The notes: a model not told the origin generated them from the letters alone. 64,000 nucleotides of DNA from Flavobacteriales bacterium (GCA_020435335.1 JAGQZT010000031.1:1-64000), one strand, 5' to 3'; shown: positions 44,889 to 54,304, counted from the stretch's first letter. Made by a program: numbers and translations.

Positions 44889-45989
44889 TCACTTCATGAT
44901 GAATTTCTTGGTAACGGTTTCACGGCCATTCAGCTGAATGAAATAAATTCCTTTAGACAGCTTGCTTACGTCGATTTCTTGTTGGGATCCGGGAACTGCT
45001 TTAACGGTTTTGCCGCTGATATCGGTAATGACGATGCTGGTGTATTGGGTTTCGGAACGCACAAACAGTTTATCTTCAGCAGGATTCGGATAGATGGAAA
45101 CATCACCTCGGTTCGAACAGCTGGCACTCTTCAGGTCCGAATAGGTAAAAGTACCGCTGTAGTCGGTTTGTTTCAGGCGATAATAAGCCATACCATCGAT
45201 CGGCGTAAAATCTGTCCAGGAATAATGGATGAGTTCACTGCTGTTTCCGGCGCCGGGCATGGTGGCGATGGCTTCGAAATCGATTCCGTTGGAGCTTCTT
45301 TCCACGGTAAAAAACGCATTGTCAATTTCGGTTTCTGTAATCCAGCTCAGTTCAACACGATCCTTGTTGCATGAGGCATCGAAGCTAAGTAGTTTGATGG
45401 GCAATACAGCCGGAACAAAGCAATCCAGTACGGCATATCTGGATCCGGAACCGAGTCCGTTGTGTGTCATGGTAAACACAGTCTCACCGGTCGGGTGATT
45501 CACCGTAATGAGGTTTCCGGTAGTGGTGGTGGTGTTATAGCGCAACCCTGTTCCACCGTTGATAGCTGTCCAGCCTACGGTGCAGTAATTGGATAATGAA
45601 ACGGTACCCGAGTTCGCGGCAAAATAGAATTCTTCGGTATTGTTTGTTCCGTTTACCACAACTGAGAACGAAGTGACCGGAGCACTAAAGGTCAGGGTAA
45701 TTACCTGAGAAGCATTATTCAGCCACCAGGCAGGAGCAGCGGTGTTAAATACTTGTCCGTTGCAACTGTATGAAAAATTACTCAGTGTACTTACGCCCGG
45801 CCAGGTGGCACTTACCGTAATGCCGGATCCGGCACTGGTGTACGGGTAATCGTTGGCGTTCAGGATGTAGGCCGACGTAAAATTGGATAAGTTGCATGCT
45901 GTCTGGCCAAATACGGGTAACCCGTTAAATACAACCAGCAACAGGACAATGCTATGGATGAAAATTTTGTTGGAACATCTGTGTAACAC
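44889..45989 (-). CDS. T9SS type A secreted protein of unknown function
   Basis: 366 residues. Signal peptide IHSIVLLLVVFNGLPVFGQ. The N-terminal two thirds is a beta-sandwich-like domain (VISLTFSAPVTSF-like pattern; TLSNFSYSCNGQVFNT). A fibronectin-like linker follows (VELSWITETEIDNAFFTVER), then a type A sorting domain (VSIYPNPAEDKLFVRS, LSKGIYFIQLNGRETVTKKF). Released or surface protein; the ligand is unknown. Confidence 0.82.
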   Translation of the reverse strand: MLHRCSNKIFIHSIVLLLVVFNGLPVFGQTACNLSNFTSAYILNANDYPYTSAGSGITVSATWPGVSTLSNFSYSCNGQVFNTAAPAWWLNNASQVITLTFSAPVTSFSVVVNGTNNTEEFYFAANSGTVSLSNYCTVGWTAINGGTGLRYNTTTTTGNLITVNHPTGETVFTMTHNGLGSGSRYAVLDCFVPAVLPIKLLSFDASCNKDRVELSWITETEIDNAFFTVERSSNGIDFEAIATMPGAGNSSELIHYSWTDFTPIDGMAYYRLKQTDYSGTFTYSDLKSASCSNRGDVSIYPNPAEDKLFVRSETQYTSIVITDISGKTVKAVPGSQQEIDVSKLSKGIYFIQLNGRETVTKKFIMK

Positions 45990-46140
45990 GGGTATCTGGT
46001 TCAGTAAATAGTTTTCGCTTAATTAGCAGAATATGAGCACTAAACTAGATAACCTGTTAATTATAACCAAATAATGTTATAAATTTAACAGCATTGTTGA
46101 ATAAATTTTGAAATTTTCTCCTGGTTAGTATTTAAACGAT

Positions 46141-46785
46141 TTAGACCAGCTTTTTCTTGAGAGCTGTAGCTACCATACCGGCGGTATTACTCACGTTCAG
46201 TTTTTTCATGATGTTCCTCCGGTGAGTTTCGATGGTTCTGCTGCTGATGTTATACAGCTTCCCGATATCTTTATTCGTCTTCCCTTCCACAACATGTTTC
46301 AGGATCTCCATTTCTTTAGCGGTTAAATCCGATGTTTCTTTCTTCGGTTTGTTCGCATTTAAGATGCTGTTGATCATTTTAACCGATACTTCATTGCTGT
46401 AGTATTTATCACCGTTGGCAACCGTTTTAACAGCTTCGATCAGTTTTTGCCCACCCGAATCTTTCAGGATATAACCAAGTGCACCGGCCTTGATCATGTT
46501 CAGGATGTATGATTCGTCCGAGTGCATGGTAAGAGCCAGAATATTCACATTTTTGTGGAGTTTGGAAATAATCTCGGTGGCATCGATACCATTCAGTTCC
46601 GGCATACTGATGTCCATAATGGCCACATCAATGTTCCCGTTATTGTTTTCCAGGTATTTGATAGCCTCCGTACCGTTTTCGGCTTCTGCTACCACCTGAA
46701 TTTCTTTGTCGTGATCCAGAATGGATTTGATACCGTCCCGTACGATCTTGTGGTCATCGACCAGTAATGTTCTGATTTTTTGCAT
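46141..46785 (-). CDS. NarL/LuxR-type response regulator
   Basis: 214 residues. REC domain with LLVDDHKIVRDGIKSILDHD, phospho-acceptor Asp in VAIMDISMPELNGID, and GYILKDSGGQKLIEAV. LuxR-type helix-turn-helix at the C-terminus: LTAKEMEILKHVVEGKTNKD, ISSRTIETHRRNIMKKL. Last gene of the operon that starts at 53336; six bases after the REC-PAS-kinase gene, so it is the likely output of that kinase. Confidence 0.95.
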   Translation of the reverse strand: MQKIRTLLVDDHKIVRDGIKSILDHDKEIQVVAEAENGTEAIKYLENNNGNIDVAIMDISMPELNGIDATEIISKLHKNVNILALTMHSDESYILNMIKAGALGYILKDSGGQKLIEAVKTVANGDKYYSNEVSVKMINSILNANKPKKETSDLTAKEMEILKHVVEGKTNKDIGKLYNISSRTIETHRRNIMKKLNVSNTAGMVATALKKKLV

Positions 46786-46791
46786 AGTTAT

Positions 46792-48168
46792 TTAATTTAA
46801 ATGGATAGGAAAGGAAATGTTAAACTCAGTTCCCTTATTAATTTCACTTTTAAATGTGACATCGCCACTGAGCGACTTCACTCTTGATTCAATGTTTTTT
46901 AGTCCCTGGCCCTGATAAATCATCAGGTCTTTGATGATAAAGCCCTGCCCGTTGTCGAATAAATTCAGGCTGAGGTTGTTTTCTTTATTTTCAAGTGCAA
47001 TAACCACCTCATTGGCCTGACTGTGTTTAATGGAATTGTTAATGAATTCCTGCACGATCCGGTAAATGCCTATTTCCAGGCTTTTATCGAGCGGTGGAAT
47101 CGGAGGTTCACAGATGAAGCGAATCTCCAGTTTTTCCGAACTTGATTTGTTGATCAGTTCTTCGATGGCTTTCACGATGCCGTATTGAGAGAGTGTTGAA
47201 GGCAGGGTGTTAAAACAAATGTCGCGCAATTGCTGGGTAGATGATTCGAGCAGGGTTTCAATTCGTTTACATTCGGTATCACTAAACTCCCGTTTCGATT
47301 TTACGGCATCCATATTGAGCTTAATGGCTGCCAGGGTTTGGCCTAACCCATCATGAAGGTCTTTGGCGATCCGTTCCCGTTCTTTTTCCTGGGTTTCGAT
47401 GATGGTCTTCAGCAAGGTTTTGTAAACCTGTTTCCGTGTGGTAATGTCTTTGAGGATCGCCTGATAATTGATCACTTCGCCGTAACTGTTTTTAATGGCA
47501 TTGGCCGAAATCAGGCAGAATTTCTCTTCATTCTTTTGGGTTACTACCGCACATTCGAAATCAGTGATCTCATTTTCGGTTTTCAGGGTCTCAATAATCC
47601 TGGCTGCCAGTGTTTTATCCTTAATGAACGAATAGAATGAAGTAAAATGCAATTCATTTTTACTGGCATCAAGCAATTTAACGGCAGCTTCATTGTAATC
47701 GACGATCCGGCCGTTTACGTCAAACAACAGAATAGGATCCGAGCTTTCGTTGAACAGCCGGCTGTATTTCGTATTCAGTTTGTTGTTCTGTTCCTGAAGG
47801 GTATAGAGCCGGTAAGCATTTTCGATGGTCAGTTTCAGGTCGAATTCACTCCAGGGTTTGGTCACGTACCGGTAGACCTGCCCTTTGTTGATCGCGTCGA
47901 TGATGGCGTTGATGTCGCTGTAAGCCGTTAACAGGATGCGCACCGGATTAGGGAAAACGTCCAGGATGGACTCGAAAAAATCAACCCCGGTTTGGTTAGG
48001 CATGCGCTGATCCGAAATGATGACCTCGATGGGTTCTCTTCTCAGAATTTCGATGCCCTGCTCGGCAGATTGAGCCACGTGTACATCAAATATCCGACGG
48101 AACGAGGCTTTAAAAGCGCTCAGATTCACTAGCTCGTCATCGATATATAATACTTTGATTTTGTCCAT
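46792..48168 (-). CDS. REC-PAS-histidine kinase (HisKA_3 type)
   Basis: 458 residues, soluble. REC at 1-120 (VLYIDDELVNLSAF, Asp in VIISDQRMPNQTGVDFF, VTKPWSEFDLK), PAS at about 140-250 (ILLFDVNGRIVDYNEAAVKL), HisKA_3 with RERIAKDLHDGLGQTLAAIK (phospho-acceptor His), HATPase with EFINNSIKHSQANEV and LFDNGQGFIIKD. The kinase type pairs with NarL-like regulators, and one follows. The REC input suggests that the 7TM-DISM kinase just upstream phosphorylates it: a relay in two steps. Starts directly after the upstream stop (TAAATG). Confidence 0.93.
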   Translation of the reverse strand: MDKIKVLYIDDELVNLSAFKASFRRIFDVHVAQSAEQGIEILRREPIEVIISDQRMPNQTGVDFFESILDVFPNPVRILLTAYSDINAIIDAINKGQVYRYVTKPWSEFDLKLTIENAYRLYTLQEQNNKLNTKYSRLFNESSDPILLFDVNGRIVDYNEAAVKLLDASKNELHFTSFYSFIKDKTLAARIIETLKTENEITDFECAVVTQKNEEKFCLISANAIKNSYGEVINYQAILKDITTRKQVYKTLLKTIIETQEKERERIAKDLHDGLGQTLAAIKLNMDAVKSKREFSDTECKRIETLLESSTQQLRDICFNTLPSTLSQYGIVKAIEELINKSSSEKLEIRFICEPPIPPLDKSLEIGIYRIVQEFINNSIKHSQANEVVIALENKENNLSLNLFDNGQGFIIKDLMIYQGQGLKNIESRVKSLSGDVTFKSEINKGTEFNISFPIHLN

Positions 48169-50256
48169 TTAAGCAGCAGTTTTAGGTAGCGTAACGATAA
48201 ATGAAGTTCCCTGATTCAATTCAGAGTGGATTTCAATCTTGCCCTGGTGGAGGTCGAGGATTCCTTTCACAATGGAAAGACCGAGTCCGGTGCCTTCTCC
48301 CACATCCTTGGTTGTAAAGAAGGGGTCAAATAATTTGGTTCTGATCTCTTCGCCAATCCCGATGCCATTGTCAGCGATGCGTATCTGTAATTCCTGGTCG
48401 AGGTTTTTGGTCTCTATGGTAATCAGGCCCTCCTGGGGATCGTCGTATTTTTTTTGGATGGCATAGATGGCGTTATCAATCAGATTCATCATCATTTGAT
48501 TGATCTTGCCCGGATTACATTCGGCCAGTGCATGGTCTGTCAGGTGGGTTTCCACCCGAATACCGTTCAGTTTGTTTTTGATCAGGATCAGTGTCGACCG
48601 GATTCCTTCGTTGATGTCGGTATTTTTGAGTTCACTTTCATCGAGGCGGGAGAAGTTTCTCAGTCCGCTTACGATTTCCATGGTCCTCCGGGCACCATCT
48701 TCGATACCGTTAATGATGCTGTTGAGTTCTTCCTTCAGGTAGTCGTAATCCAGGTCGTTTTTCAGGGATTCCAGTTCGTTTAGTTTCTCGGTGATGTTGT
48801 CCTGGTCCAGTTCTTCGTATTTGGAGATGATGGCTTTCAGGTCGTCGAGGTCCTGGCGGAGTGGACCTACATTGGAGGTAACGAAGTTGATGGGGTTGTT
48901 GATCTCATGAGCGATTCCGGCGGTAAGTTGTCCGAGTGAAGACATCTTTTCCGCTTCAACCAGCTGGACTTGAGCATCCTTCAACTGCTGGAGGGTGTTG
49001 TTCAGTTCCTGGGTGCGTTCACGCACTTTTTCTTCCAGTACGATGTTCTGTTCTTTCAGCAGCCGTTCTTTATCTTCCACGGCTTCGAGGCGTTCCTTCT
49101 TGTAAATGTTGATGCGGGCTGCCAGGGCAAAGGAAAGCAAGACCGTTTCGATGCCCGATCCGATCTGCATGGTGTAGCGGGTGAAATCATTGAAAGGTAA
49201 AATTTCGAAGTCTTTCAGGATATAGATGATAACTCCACACAGGAACACGGTCCAGGCAGCTACGAAGTACTTTGCAGGTAAATAACCGGTTCGAATAATT
49301 TTTATTCCGGTATATAACATGTAAACAGACACAATCATGGCATTCATTTCCATAATTGTAAAACTGAGCTTATAAGACTTGATCACTGCAAAAAGGATAG
49401 AAACAATGTAAGGCAGGGTTAAAATGTAAGATACCTGATAAAGTCGTTTGGAATACTCTTTTACTTTTAGGAACACATTCATGAATATCATGGAAGCGAT
49501 TCCTACAAGCGAAGGGAAAATGAAGAGGCTGTATTTAGCAATTATAGGGGTGTTTGGCCACAAGTACTGGAATGGATATCCTTGTAAACTGGTTTGAGTT
49601 AACAGGATCAGGAGGATGTACACCACATAATAGATGTAACTTTTGTCCCGTACGGTAGTGTATATAAACAGGTTGTATAGGATCATAACCAGCATGATGC
49701 CGAAATAAATTCCCGATAAAATATCTCGTGTCTTGATTTGGTTGTTGATGGCTTCTTTGGTTCCGATTTTCAGTGGTAGCTGAATCCCTTCGTTGCTTTT
49801 TATTTTCAGGTAGTAAGTGTGGTTTTGTCCTTGCGGAATATGAATGTCGAACAAGTAATTGGGATCGTTGTATTTTCTGTTTTGAAAAGGGAATATTTCA
49901 CCGGCTCTGACAACACGGAACGATGAATTTTCCCGGGAATAAAATTCAATGTAGTCGATAAAAGGAAGGGATACTTCGAGCAGCAGATCTTCGTATTGAC
50001 TTTTGTTTTCAACGTTAAATTTTATCCAGAATGCGGATTTTGAAATACCCAGATTCGGAACAGGACTGCTGGCAGGAACAAATAACTGATCCATTACGGA
50101 TTGCAACTTAAAAGTGTCTTGAGGATCCTCAAAAATGGACAGCTTTCCTCCGATTAAAACCAAATCGGTATGATCATTGAATTCTATCGTGTTTCCCCGG
50201 ATAGCGTTCAGCGATAAACAAAAAAACAATAATATGACCAGCCTGAGATTATTCAA
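48169..50256 (-). CDS. 7TM-DISM sensor histidine kinase
   Basis: 695 residues if started at the TTG at 50256, which gives a signal peptide (LRLVILLFFCLSLNAIRG) and an eight-base overlap with the upstream gene; a TTG at 50292 is also possible. An extracellular 7TMR-DISMED2 domain (YLKIKSNEGIQLPLKIGT) is followed by seven membrane helices, a coiled coil (EQNIVLEEKVRERTQELNNT) and a HisKA/HATPase core: GQLTAGIAHEINNPINF (His), MMNLIDNAIYAIQ, IADNGIGIGEE, FFTTKDVGEGTGLGLSI. DISMED2 domains are thought to bind carbohydrate-like or small ligands. Operon position suggests sensing of the product made by the two enzymes upstream. Confidence 0.9.
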   Translation of the reverse strand: MNNLRLVILLFFCLSLNAIRGNTIEFNDHTDLVLIGGKLSIFEDPQDTFKLQSVMDQLFVPASSPVPNLGISKSAFWIKFNVENKSQYEDLLLEVSLPFIDYIEFYSRENSSFRVVRAGEIFPFQNRKYNDPNYLFDIHIPQGQNHTYYLKIKSNEGIQLPLKIGTKEAINNQIKTRDILSGIYFGIMLVMILYNLFIYTTVRDKSYIYYVVYILLILLTQTSLQGYPFQYLWPNTPIIAKYSLFIFPSLVGIASMIFMNVFLKVKEYSKRLYQVSYILTLPYIVSILFAVIKSYKLSFTIMEMNAMIVSVYMLYTGIKIIRTGYLPAKYFVAAWTVFLCGVIIYILKDFEILPFNDFTRYTMQIGSGIETVLLSFALAARINIYKKERLEAVEDKERLLKEQNIVLEEKVRERTQELNNTLQQLKDAQVQLVEAEKMSSLGQLTAGIAHEINNPINFVTSNVGPLRQDLDDLKAIISKYEELDQDNITEKLNELESLKNDLDYDYLKEELNSIINGIEDGARRTMEIVSGLRNFSRLDESELKNTDINEGIRSTLILIKNKLNGIRVETHLTDHALAECNPGKINQMMMNLIDNAIYAIQKKYDDPQEGLITIETKNLDQELQIRIADNGIGIGEEIRTKLFDPFFTTKDVGEGTGLGLSIVKGILDLHQGKIEIHSELNQGTSFIVTLPKTAA

Positions 50257-51016
50257 GAGAAAGCATGTTTGAATATGTCCAATAGTCGTCAATAACTACC
50301 GGGACAATATTTTTATAAATGATGTCGTAGCTTATGTGGCAGGTAAAACCATTGTTGTTTTCAACTCGTTCCTGAACAGGTTTGTTCCTGAGGGAAAGCA
50401 TCACTTCTTTATCTTGTTGGTCAGATGTTTCCAGAGTTATGGCGTTTAATATCCCGATCACATGAGCGATGTATTTTTCGTTTGGGTAAGGAAATCCTCC
50501 ATGTTCGCCTAAAGACATGTCAATCACGAATCCCAGGCTTCCGAATAATTTAAGGGTGTATCCAGCACAAATTCCAAGCATGGTCTGAAATTTTAATTGC
50601 TCGGATGAAGCAATGCTGGCCCACATTAAATACCTGCTTAGACCCATTTGCTTCACTTTTTTTGAGATCCATAAACCACAGGACTCGCCTATGCCTCCGT
50701 CTAATGCATAATGACGGACTTTGTCAAAAACATGGTGATCCATATAGCCGATGGCTCGTTCAACAGGTAAGGGATGTTTTCCGTCGGCAATTTGAATTCT
50801 TACCCCACCAACCAATTCATTGGAATTTCTATCCTGAATTACAGTGCAATAGATGTGCGGATTGTACATCCAGTCGTCGGTATTTGTCGTCACATTCTCT
50901 ATGCCATAATCCGAGAGCACTTTCCGGTGTCCGTCAATATAAGCTTTGCATAAAGCAGGTTCATCGATAGCTCTGAAAACAAAAATATGATATTGTGCTG
51001 TAGGCTTAAGCATCAT
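50249..51016 (-). CDS. GNAT-fold putative N-acyltransferase (FeeM/autoinducer-synthase-like)
   Basis: 255 residues from the ATG at 51016, overlapping the upstream stop. It opens YHIFVFRAIDEPALCKAYID, then RNSNELVGGVRIQIADGK (the strand pair typical of LuxI/FeeM-like GNATs), then GESCGLWISKKVKQMGLSRY, where a GNAT normally has its acyl-donor site, and FQTMLGICAGYTLKLFGSLG. Long for a plain acetyltransferase and close in layout to N-acyl amino acid synthases or autoinducer synthases. The class is inferred from motif order; no catalytic residue is proven. It sits between a ThiF-nitroreductase fusion and three signalling genes. Confidence 0.6.
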   Translation of the reverse strand: MMLKPTAQYHIFVFRAIDEPALCKAYIDGHRKVLSDYGIENVTTNTDDWMYNPHIYCTVIQDRNSNELVGGVRIQIADGKHPLPVERAIGYMDHHVFDKVRHYALDGGIGESCGLWISKKVKQMGLSRYLMWASIASSEQLKFQTMLGICAGYTLKLFGSLGFVIDMSLGEHGGFPYPNEKYIAHVIGILNAITLETSDQQDKEVMLSLRNKPVQERVENNNGFTCHISYDIIYKNIVPVVIDDYWTYSNMLSLE

Positions 51017-53336
51017 AATGTAGTACTTCTTCAATTGGTCTTCTTAACGATTTAATGGTTGGGGAGCCTGCTCTGGTTATTCTGAAAATGAACATCACAC
51101 GTTTTTCATCCGGCAGGTTGCAAATACCTTTTAATTGGTTTTCCAATGCTAACAATTGGGTACTAATGGATTCAATTCCTTCAGGATGCCGGTCGGCTGA
51201 ACGGGCAAATAAAAAGGCGGATATAGACATGGGTTGAATGGCGATATCTTGGGTGCAGGCATTTAACCAGATTCGCTCCATAAATCGACCTCCGTCAAAG
51301 TAATTGGATTGAATTATTTCCCTGGGTGCCACAATCATGCCTATTGCTGAAGCAGCATTAAATCCTTTTTCGGTGAGGCGACTGAAACTTTTACCGAGTT
51401 TCCAGTTGTTGGTATGTCGCACGACATTCCAGTTTCTTGATACTTCAAATCCGGCAGCTTCTGTAGGTGTCAGCTCAATGGTTCGAAGATCGATACCGTC
51501 ACGGGTAAATGTTGCCTCTTCCGGAGTCCAGCGAATCTCGCGGATAAAATTCATGTGCCCTGTTTTACTGGTGTAGTACAATCGGTCAACTTCCATGAGG
51601 ACATCCTTAATAGCATCAATTTGATTTTTATCTTTGAAAAGCATCAAATTCAGCGCAGGGTTATTACAAACCATGGTACTAAAGCGGTTTAATTGATCCT
51701 CACTTAAGGCCTGGCATGATTTAATGCTCCGGTTGGTAACCCTGTTTCCGATTTGTTTAGCCAATTCGGCTTGTTTTTGATCCGTTTCAGTTTGTTTGTA
51801 ACAGGTAAAGCGAGCAACAAGCAGTTCATTGGGATAATCTGGAAACAGTTCGGGTTCTATCTGAATACCTCGGATGGATCCCTCGAGGATTAGATTTTCA
51901 CTGGCCGCTCCCAGGCTGATGAGTGCCGCTGTGTTTTGATAGTTTAAAATAGAATGCGAACGGTTTTCATCAAGAAAAAGGAGTAGTGATTTGTTCTTGT
52001 AAACCCATTTCCAGGGTTGAATATTCCCTCCGGAAGGGGCCTGTGCTGCTGCTTCAACCAACTGTTCAACGACCGATTTCGGAAGTTCAAGTGCTCCGGG
52101 ATCGCTCTCGTTGGCATATTGTTCGATCAGCCTGGTATACTGATCAAATGAAGTGGGAGGAATACTTGGAGTTGGTGTGGCATTTTGTCCCGACTGGCTG
52201 ATATAATCCTCCACCTCGTTGTTGGTGGCATCCTCCACATCCACAAAATACCGCCCCGATTTGGTGAACTGCCCGAGTAATATACGGCGACACACATCAG
52301 TACAAATACCGCCTCCGAAGATCACGCCCGATGCGAGTTGGGGCCAGGTGGTGATGGTCTCTTCGATCTCCAGCATGGAGGCTTTTAGTCGCTCGGAAGA
52401 ACTTTCCACGCCCAGCATGGGCAATAAATAGGGAACTTTCTCTTCGTTGGTTTTCGCTTCTTTGACTTTGTTCAGGTCCAGGTGATCGATCAGTCCGTGC
52501 AGGATCGGCAGGTTCGGATCGAGGTCGTAACGTTCAATGTCGGTCGTGCCGCGGTCGCTCGAATTCATCACGACCGGAATACCGAAGGCCCGGGCTTTTT
52601 GCCGGGCAAAGATTTTGGCGTAGAGGCCATCGCATACCTCAATGCAGATGTCGAGTTTTCCGTTTTTACTGAAGAAATCATCCGCATTGGATTCGGTTAA
52701 ACCGTCGTGGTAACAGGTTACGTTCAGGTAAGGATCGATCTCCGCAATTTCCCGGGCGACCATTACCGTCTTCTTCAGTCCGAAGTTTTGAACGCCGGTC
52801 TGGATGCGGTTGAGGTTCGATAATTCGATCACGTCGAAATCGGCGAGTACGAGTTCTCCGCAGATGCGCTCCGTAGCAATCGTGAGGGCTATGGCTTTTC
52901 CTACGGATAAACCGATAATGCCTATTTTCTTCCCCGTAAGTGTGATTTCCTCTTCGGGAGTAATCTTATATTGGTTTCGGTTGGTTCTGACCTCAATGTA
53001 CTCATCCCGGTCCAACAGGTGGATCAATTTGTTGAGCCATGGGTAATAGACCCATTGGCCGTAATCGGCCTTGGGGCAGTCGCCCAGGAAGTCCGAAACG
53101 GCGGACTGAAGTTCTTCGGTTGTGAATTTTTTTCGTGGGTTACGAAGCTTGATCAATTCCTCTAACTGGGAGTCAATCTCATCAATAATTTGAATGTCCG
53201 GGCGGCTTTTTAGCAATGCCGTTAATAATTTTTGGTGGTTTTTTTGCCGGATGTCGAAAAAATCAGGAACATAAGATAATGATTTAACGTATTCATTATC
53301 AGTCGCTAATAGATTATAATCAAAAGATTCTCCCAT
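51006..53336 (-). CDS. ThiF/E1-like adenylyltransferase-nitroreductase fusion (Rv1355c family)
   Basis: 776 residues. The N-terminal 120 are helical. An E1/ThiF domain spans about 130-390: TGKKIGIIGLSVGKAIAL (nucleotide loop, with Ser-Val in place of Gly-Gly), ELVLADFDVIELSNLNRIQT (the Asp and SNLNR of E1 enzymes), VVMNSSDRGTTDIERYD. No CxxC zinc pair is evident. A nitroreductase domain spans about 410-770: LVEAAAQAPSGGNIQPWKWV (FMN-binding), ending FIFRITRAGSPTIKS. The fusion is that of Rv1355c-family proteins, whose reaction is unknown. It probably activates a carboxylate by adenylation and oxidises or reduces the product. First gene of a five-gene operon. Confidence 0.9.
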   Translation of the reverse strand: MGESFDYNLLATDNEYVKSLSYVPDFFDIRQKNHQKLLTALLKSRPDIQIIDEIDSQLEELIKLRNPRKKFTTEELQSAVSDFLGDCPKADYGQWVYYPWLNKLIHLLDRDEYIEVRTNRNQYKITPEEEITLTGKKIGIIGLSVGKAIALTIATERICGELVLADFDVIELSNLNRIQTGVQNFGLKKTVMVAREIAEIDPYLNVTCYHDGLTESNADDFFSKNGKLDICIEVCDGLYAKIFARQKARAFGIPVVMNSSDRGTTDIERYDLDPNLPILHGLIDHLDLNKVKEAKTNEEKVPYLLPMLGVESSSERLKASMLEIEETITTWPQLASGVIFGGGICTDVCRRILLGQFTKSGRYFVDVEDATNNEVEDYISQSGQNATPTPSIPPTSFDQYTRLIEQYANESDPGALELPKSVVEQLVEAAAQAPSGGNIQPWKWVYKNKSLLLFLDENRSHSILNYQNTAALISLGAASENLILEGSIRGIQIEPELFPDYPNELLVARFTCYKQTETDQKQAELAKQIGNRVTNRSIKSCQALSEDQLNRFSTMVCNNPALNLMLFKDKNQIDAIKDVLMEVDRLYYTSKTGHMNFIREIRWTPEEATFTRDGIDLRTIELTPTEAAGFEVSRNWNVVRHTNNWKLGKSFSRLTEKGFNAASAIGMIVAPREIIQSNYFDGGRFMERIWLNACTQDIAIQPMSISAFLFARSADRHPEGIESISTQLLALENQLKGICNLPDEKRVMFIFRITRAGSPTIKSLRRPIEEVLHYDA

Positions 53337-53389
53337 CGGTTTGGTTCGGCTTAAAATAAAGTTTAATAATAATGTTTTTTATTGAAGAA

Positions 53390-53413
53390 AAACTACGTAT
53401 AAATACGTAGTTT
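53390..53413. promoter_or_regulatory. 24-bp palindrome in the divergent promoter region
   Basis: Two 11-base perfect arms, AAACTACGTAT and ATACGTAGTTT, separated by AA. It lies between the divergent starts at 53336 and 53475. Size and symmetry suit a dimeric regulator such as the LuxR-type protein encoded at the operon end. Confidence 0.6.
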
Positions 53414-53474
53414 CAAGCTATCAAAATACATATCATTTTATAAAACTGATAATATTATTAAATTAGTACTACCA

Positions 53475-53948
53475 ATGGATCAAAAAGAAAATAAGAAAGT
53501 AAGCGTGCTCTACGTCGATGACGAAGCGGGAAACCTGCAGGCTTTTAAGGCGGCTTTCAGGCGGCTTTTTACGGTGCATGTCGCCGAGAATGCAGCAGAG
53601 GGGATGAAGATCCTCGACGAACAGGAGGTTCATGTGGTGCTCACCGACCAGCGTATGCCCGGAATTACCGGCATCGAATTCCTTCAATCCATCCTCGAGA
53701 AACACCCCAATCCAATCCGAATTCTGGTTACCGGATACAGCGATATCGAAGTGGTGAAAGCGGCAATTAATAACGGACAGGTTTATAAGTATGTCGATAA
53801 GCCGTGGGACAACGATCGGCTCAAAATGAACATCGAAAATGCCTACGAAGTTTACCGTTTACGGGAAGAAAACAAACAACTTACGAAAGACCTGGAACGG
53901 GTCAATCAGCAACTGGAGTTTATGCTGCGGCAAAAACTGATCTCTTAA
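53475..53948 (+). CDS. REC-domain response regulator with C-terminal coiled coil
   Basis: 157 residues. VLYVDDEAGNLQAFKAAFRR, phospho-acceptor Asp in VVLTDQRMPGITGIEF, and KYVDKPWDNDRLKMNIENAY, then a coiled-coil tail (LREENKQLTKDLERVNQQLE). No DNA-binding or enzymatic output domain. It is a close paralogue of the REC domain of the kinase at 46792-48168: both share FRR, QRMP and NGQVYKYV / KGQVYRYV. It may compete with or relay to that kinase. Divergent from the operon and shares its control region. The 3' end overlaps the CBS gene by four bases. Confidence 0.93.
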   Translation: MDQKENKKVSVLYVDDEAGNLQAFKAAFRRLFTVHVAENAAEGMKILDEQEVHVVLTDQRMPGITGIEFLQSILEKHPNPIRILVTGYSDIEVVKAAINNGQVYKYVDKPWDNDRLKMNIENAYEVYRLREENKQLTKDLERVNQQLEFMLRQKLIS

Positions 53949-54304
53949 TCGGCCGCGTAGAGTTTTACGAAATCCATCGAACTCAGAATACCGACTACCT
54001 GACCTTCATCCATCACGACCAGATGATGCACATGGTGTTTTTCCATCATTTTCGCCGCATCTTTGATTCCGGAATTCGGACTCACCACATGGGTTTTGTT
54101 GGTCATGATCACTTCAACCGATTGGTCGCTGTTCCGCTCGGCTGCCACATCACTTACCGAAACAATCCCCTCTATCTCACCGGAAGTGCTCAATACCGGA
54201 ACGGCATGGATGTGCTTGCGGTCGAGTAAACCCCGCACATGTTCAACGGATTTGTTTTTCTGAGTCACTATCACCGGACTCACCATGATGTCTGCTACTT
54301 TCAT
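53945..54304 (-). CDS. CBS-domain pair protein
   Basis: 119 residues from the ATG at 54304 (an upstream TTG at 54325 is less likely). Two CBS domains: MKVADIMVSPVIVTQKNKSV, IHAVPVLSTSGEIEGIVSVS, then GIKDAAKMMEKHHVHHLVVM and GIVGILSS-like end VVGILSSMDFVKLYA. Such stand-alone pairs bind adenosine nucleotides. Convergent with the REC gene. Confidence 0.93.
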   Translation of the reverse strand: MKVADIMVSPVIVTQKNKSVEHVRGLLDRKHIHAVPVLSTSGEIEGIVSVSDVAAERNSDQSVEVIMTNKTHVVSPNSGIKDAAKMMEKHHVHHLVVMDEGQVVGILSSMDFVKLYAAD

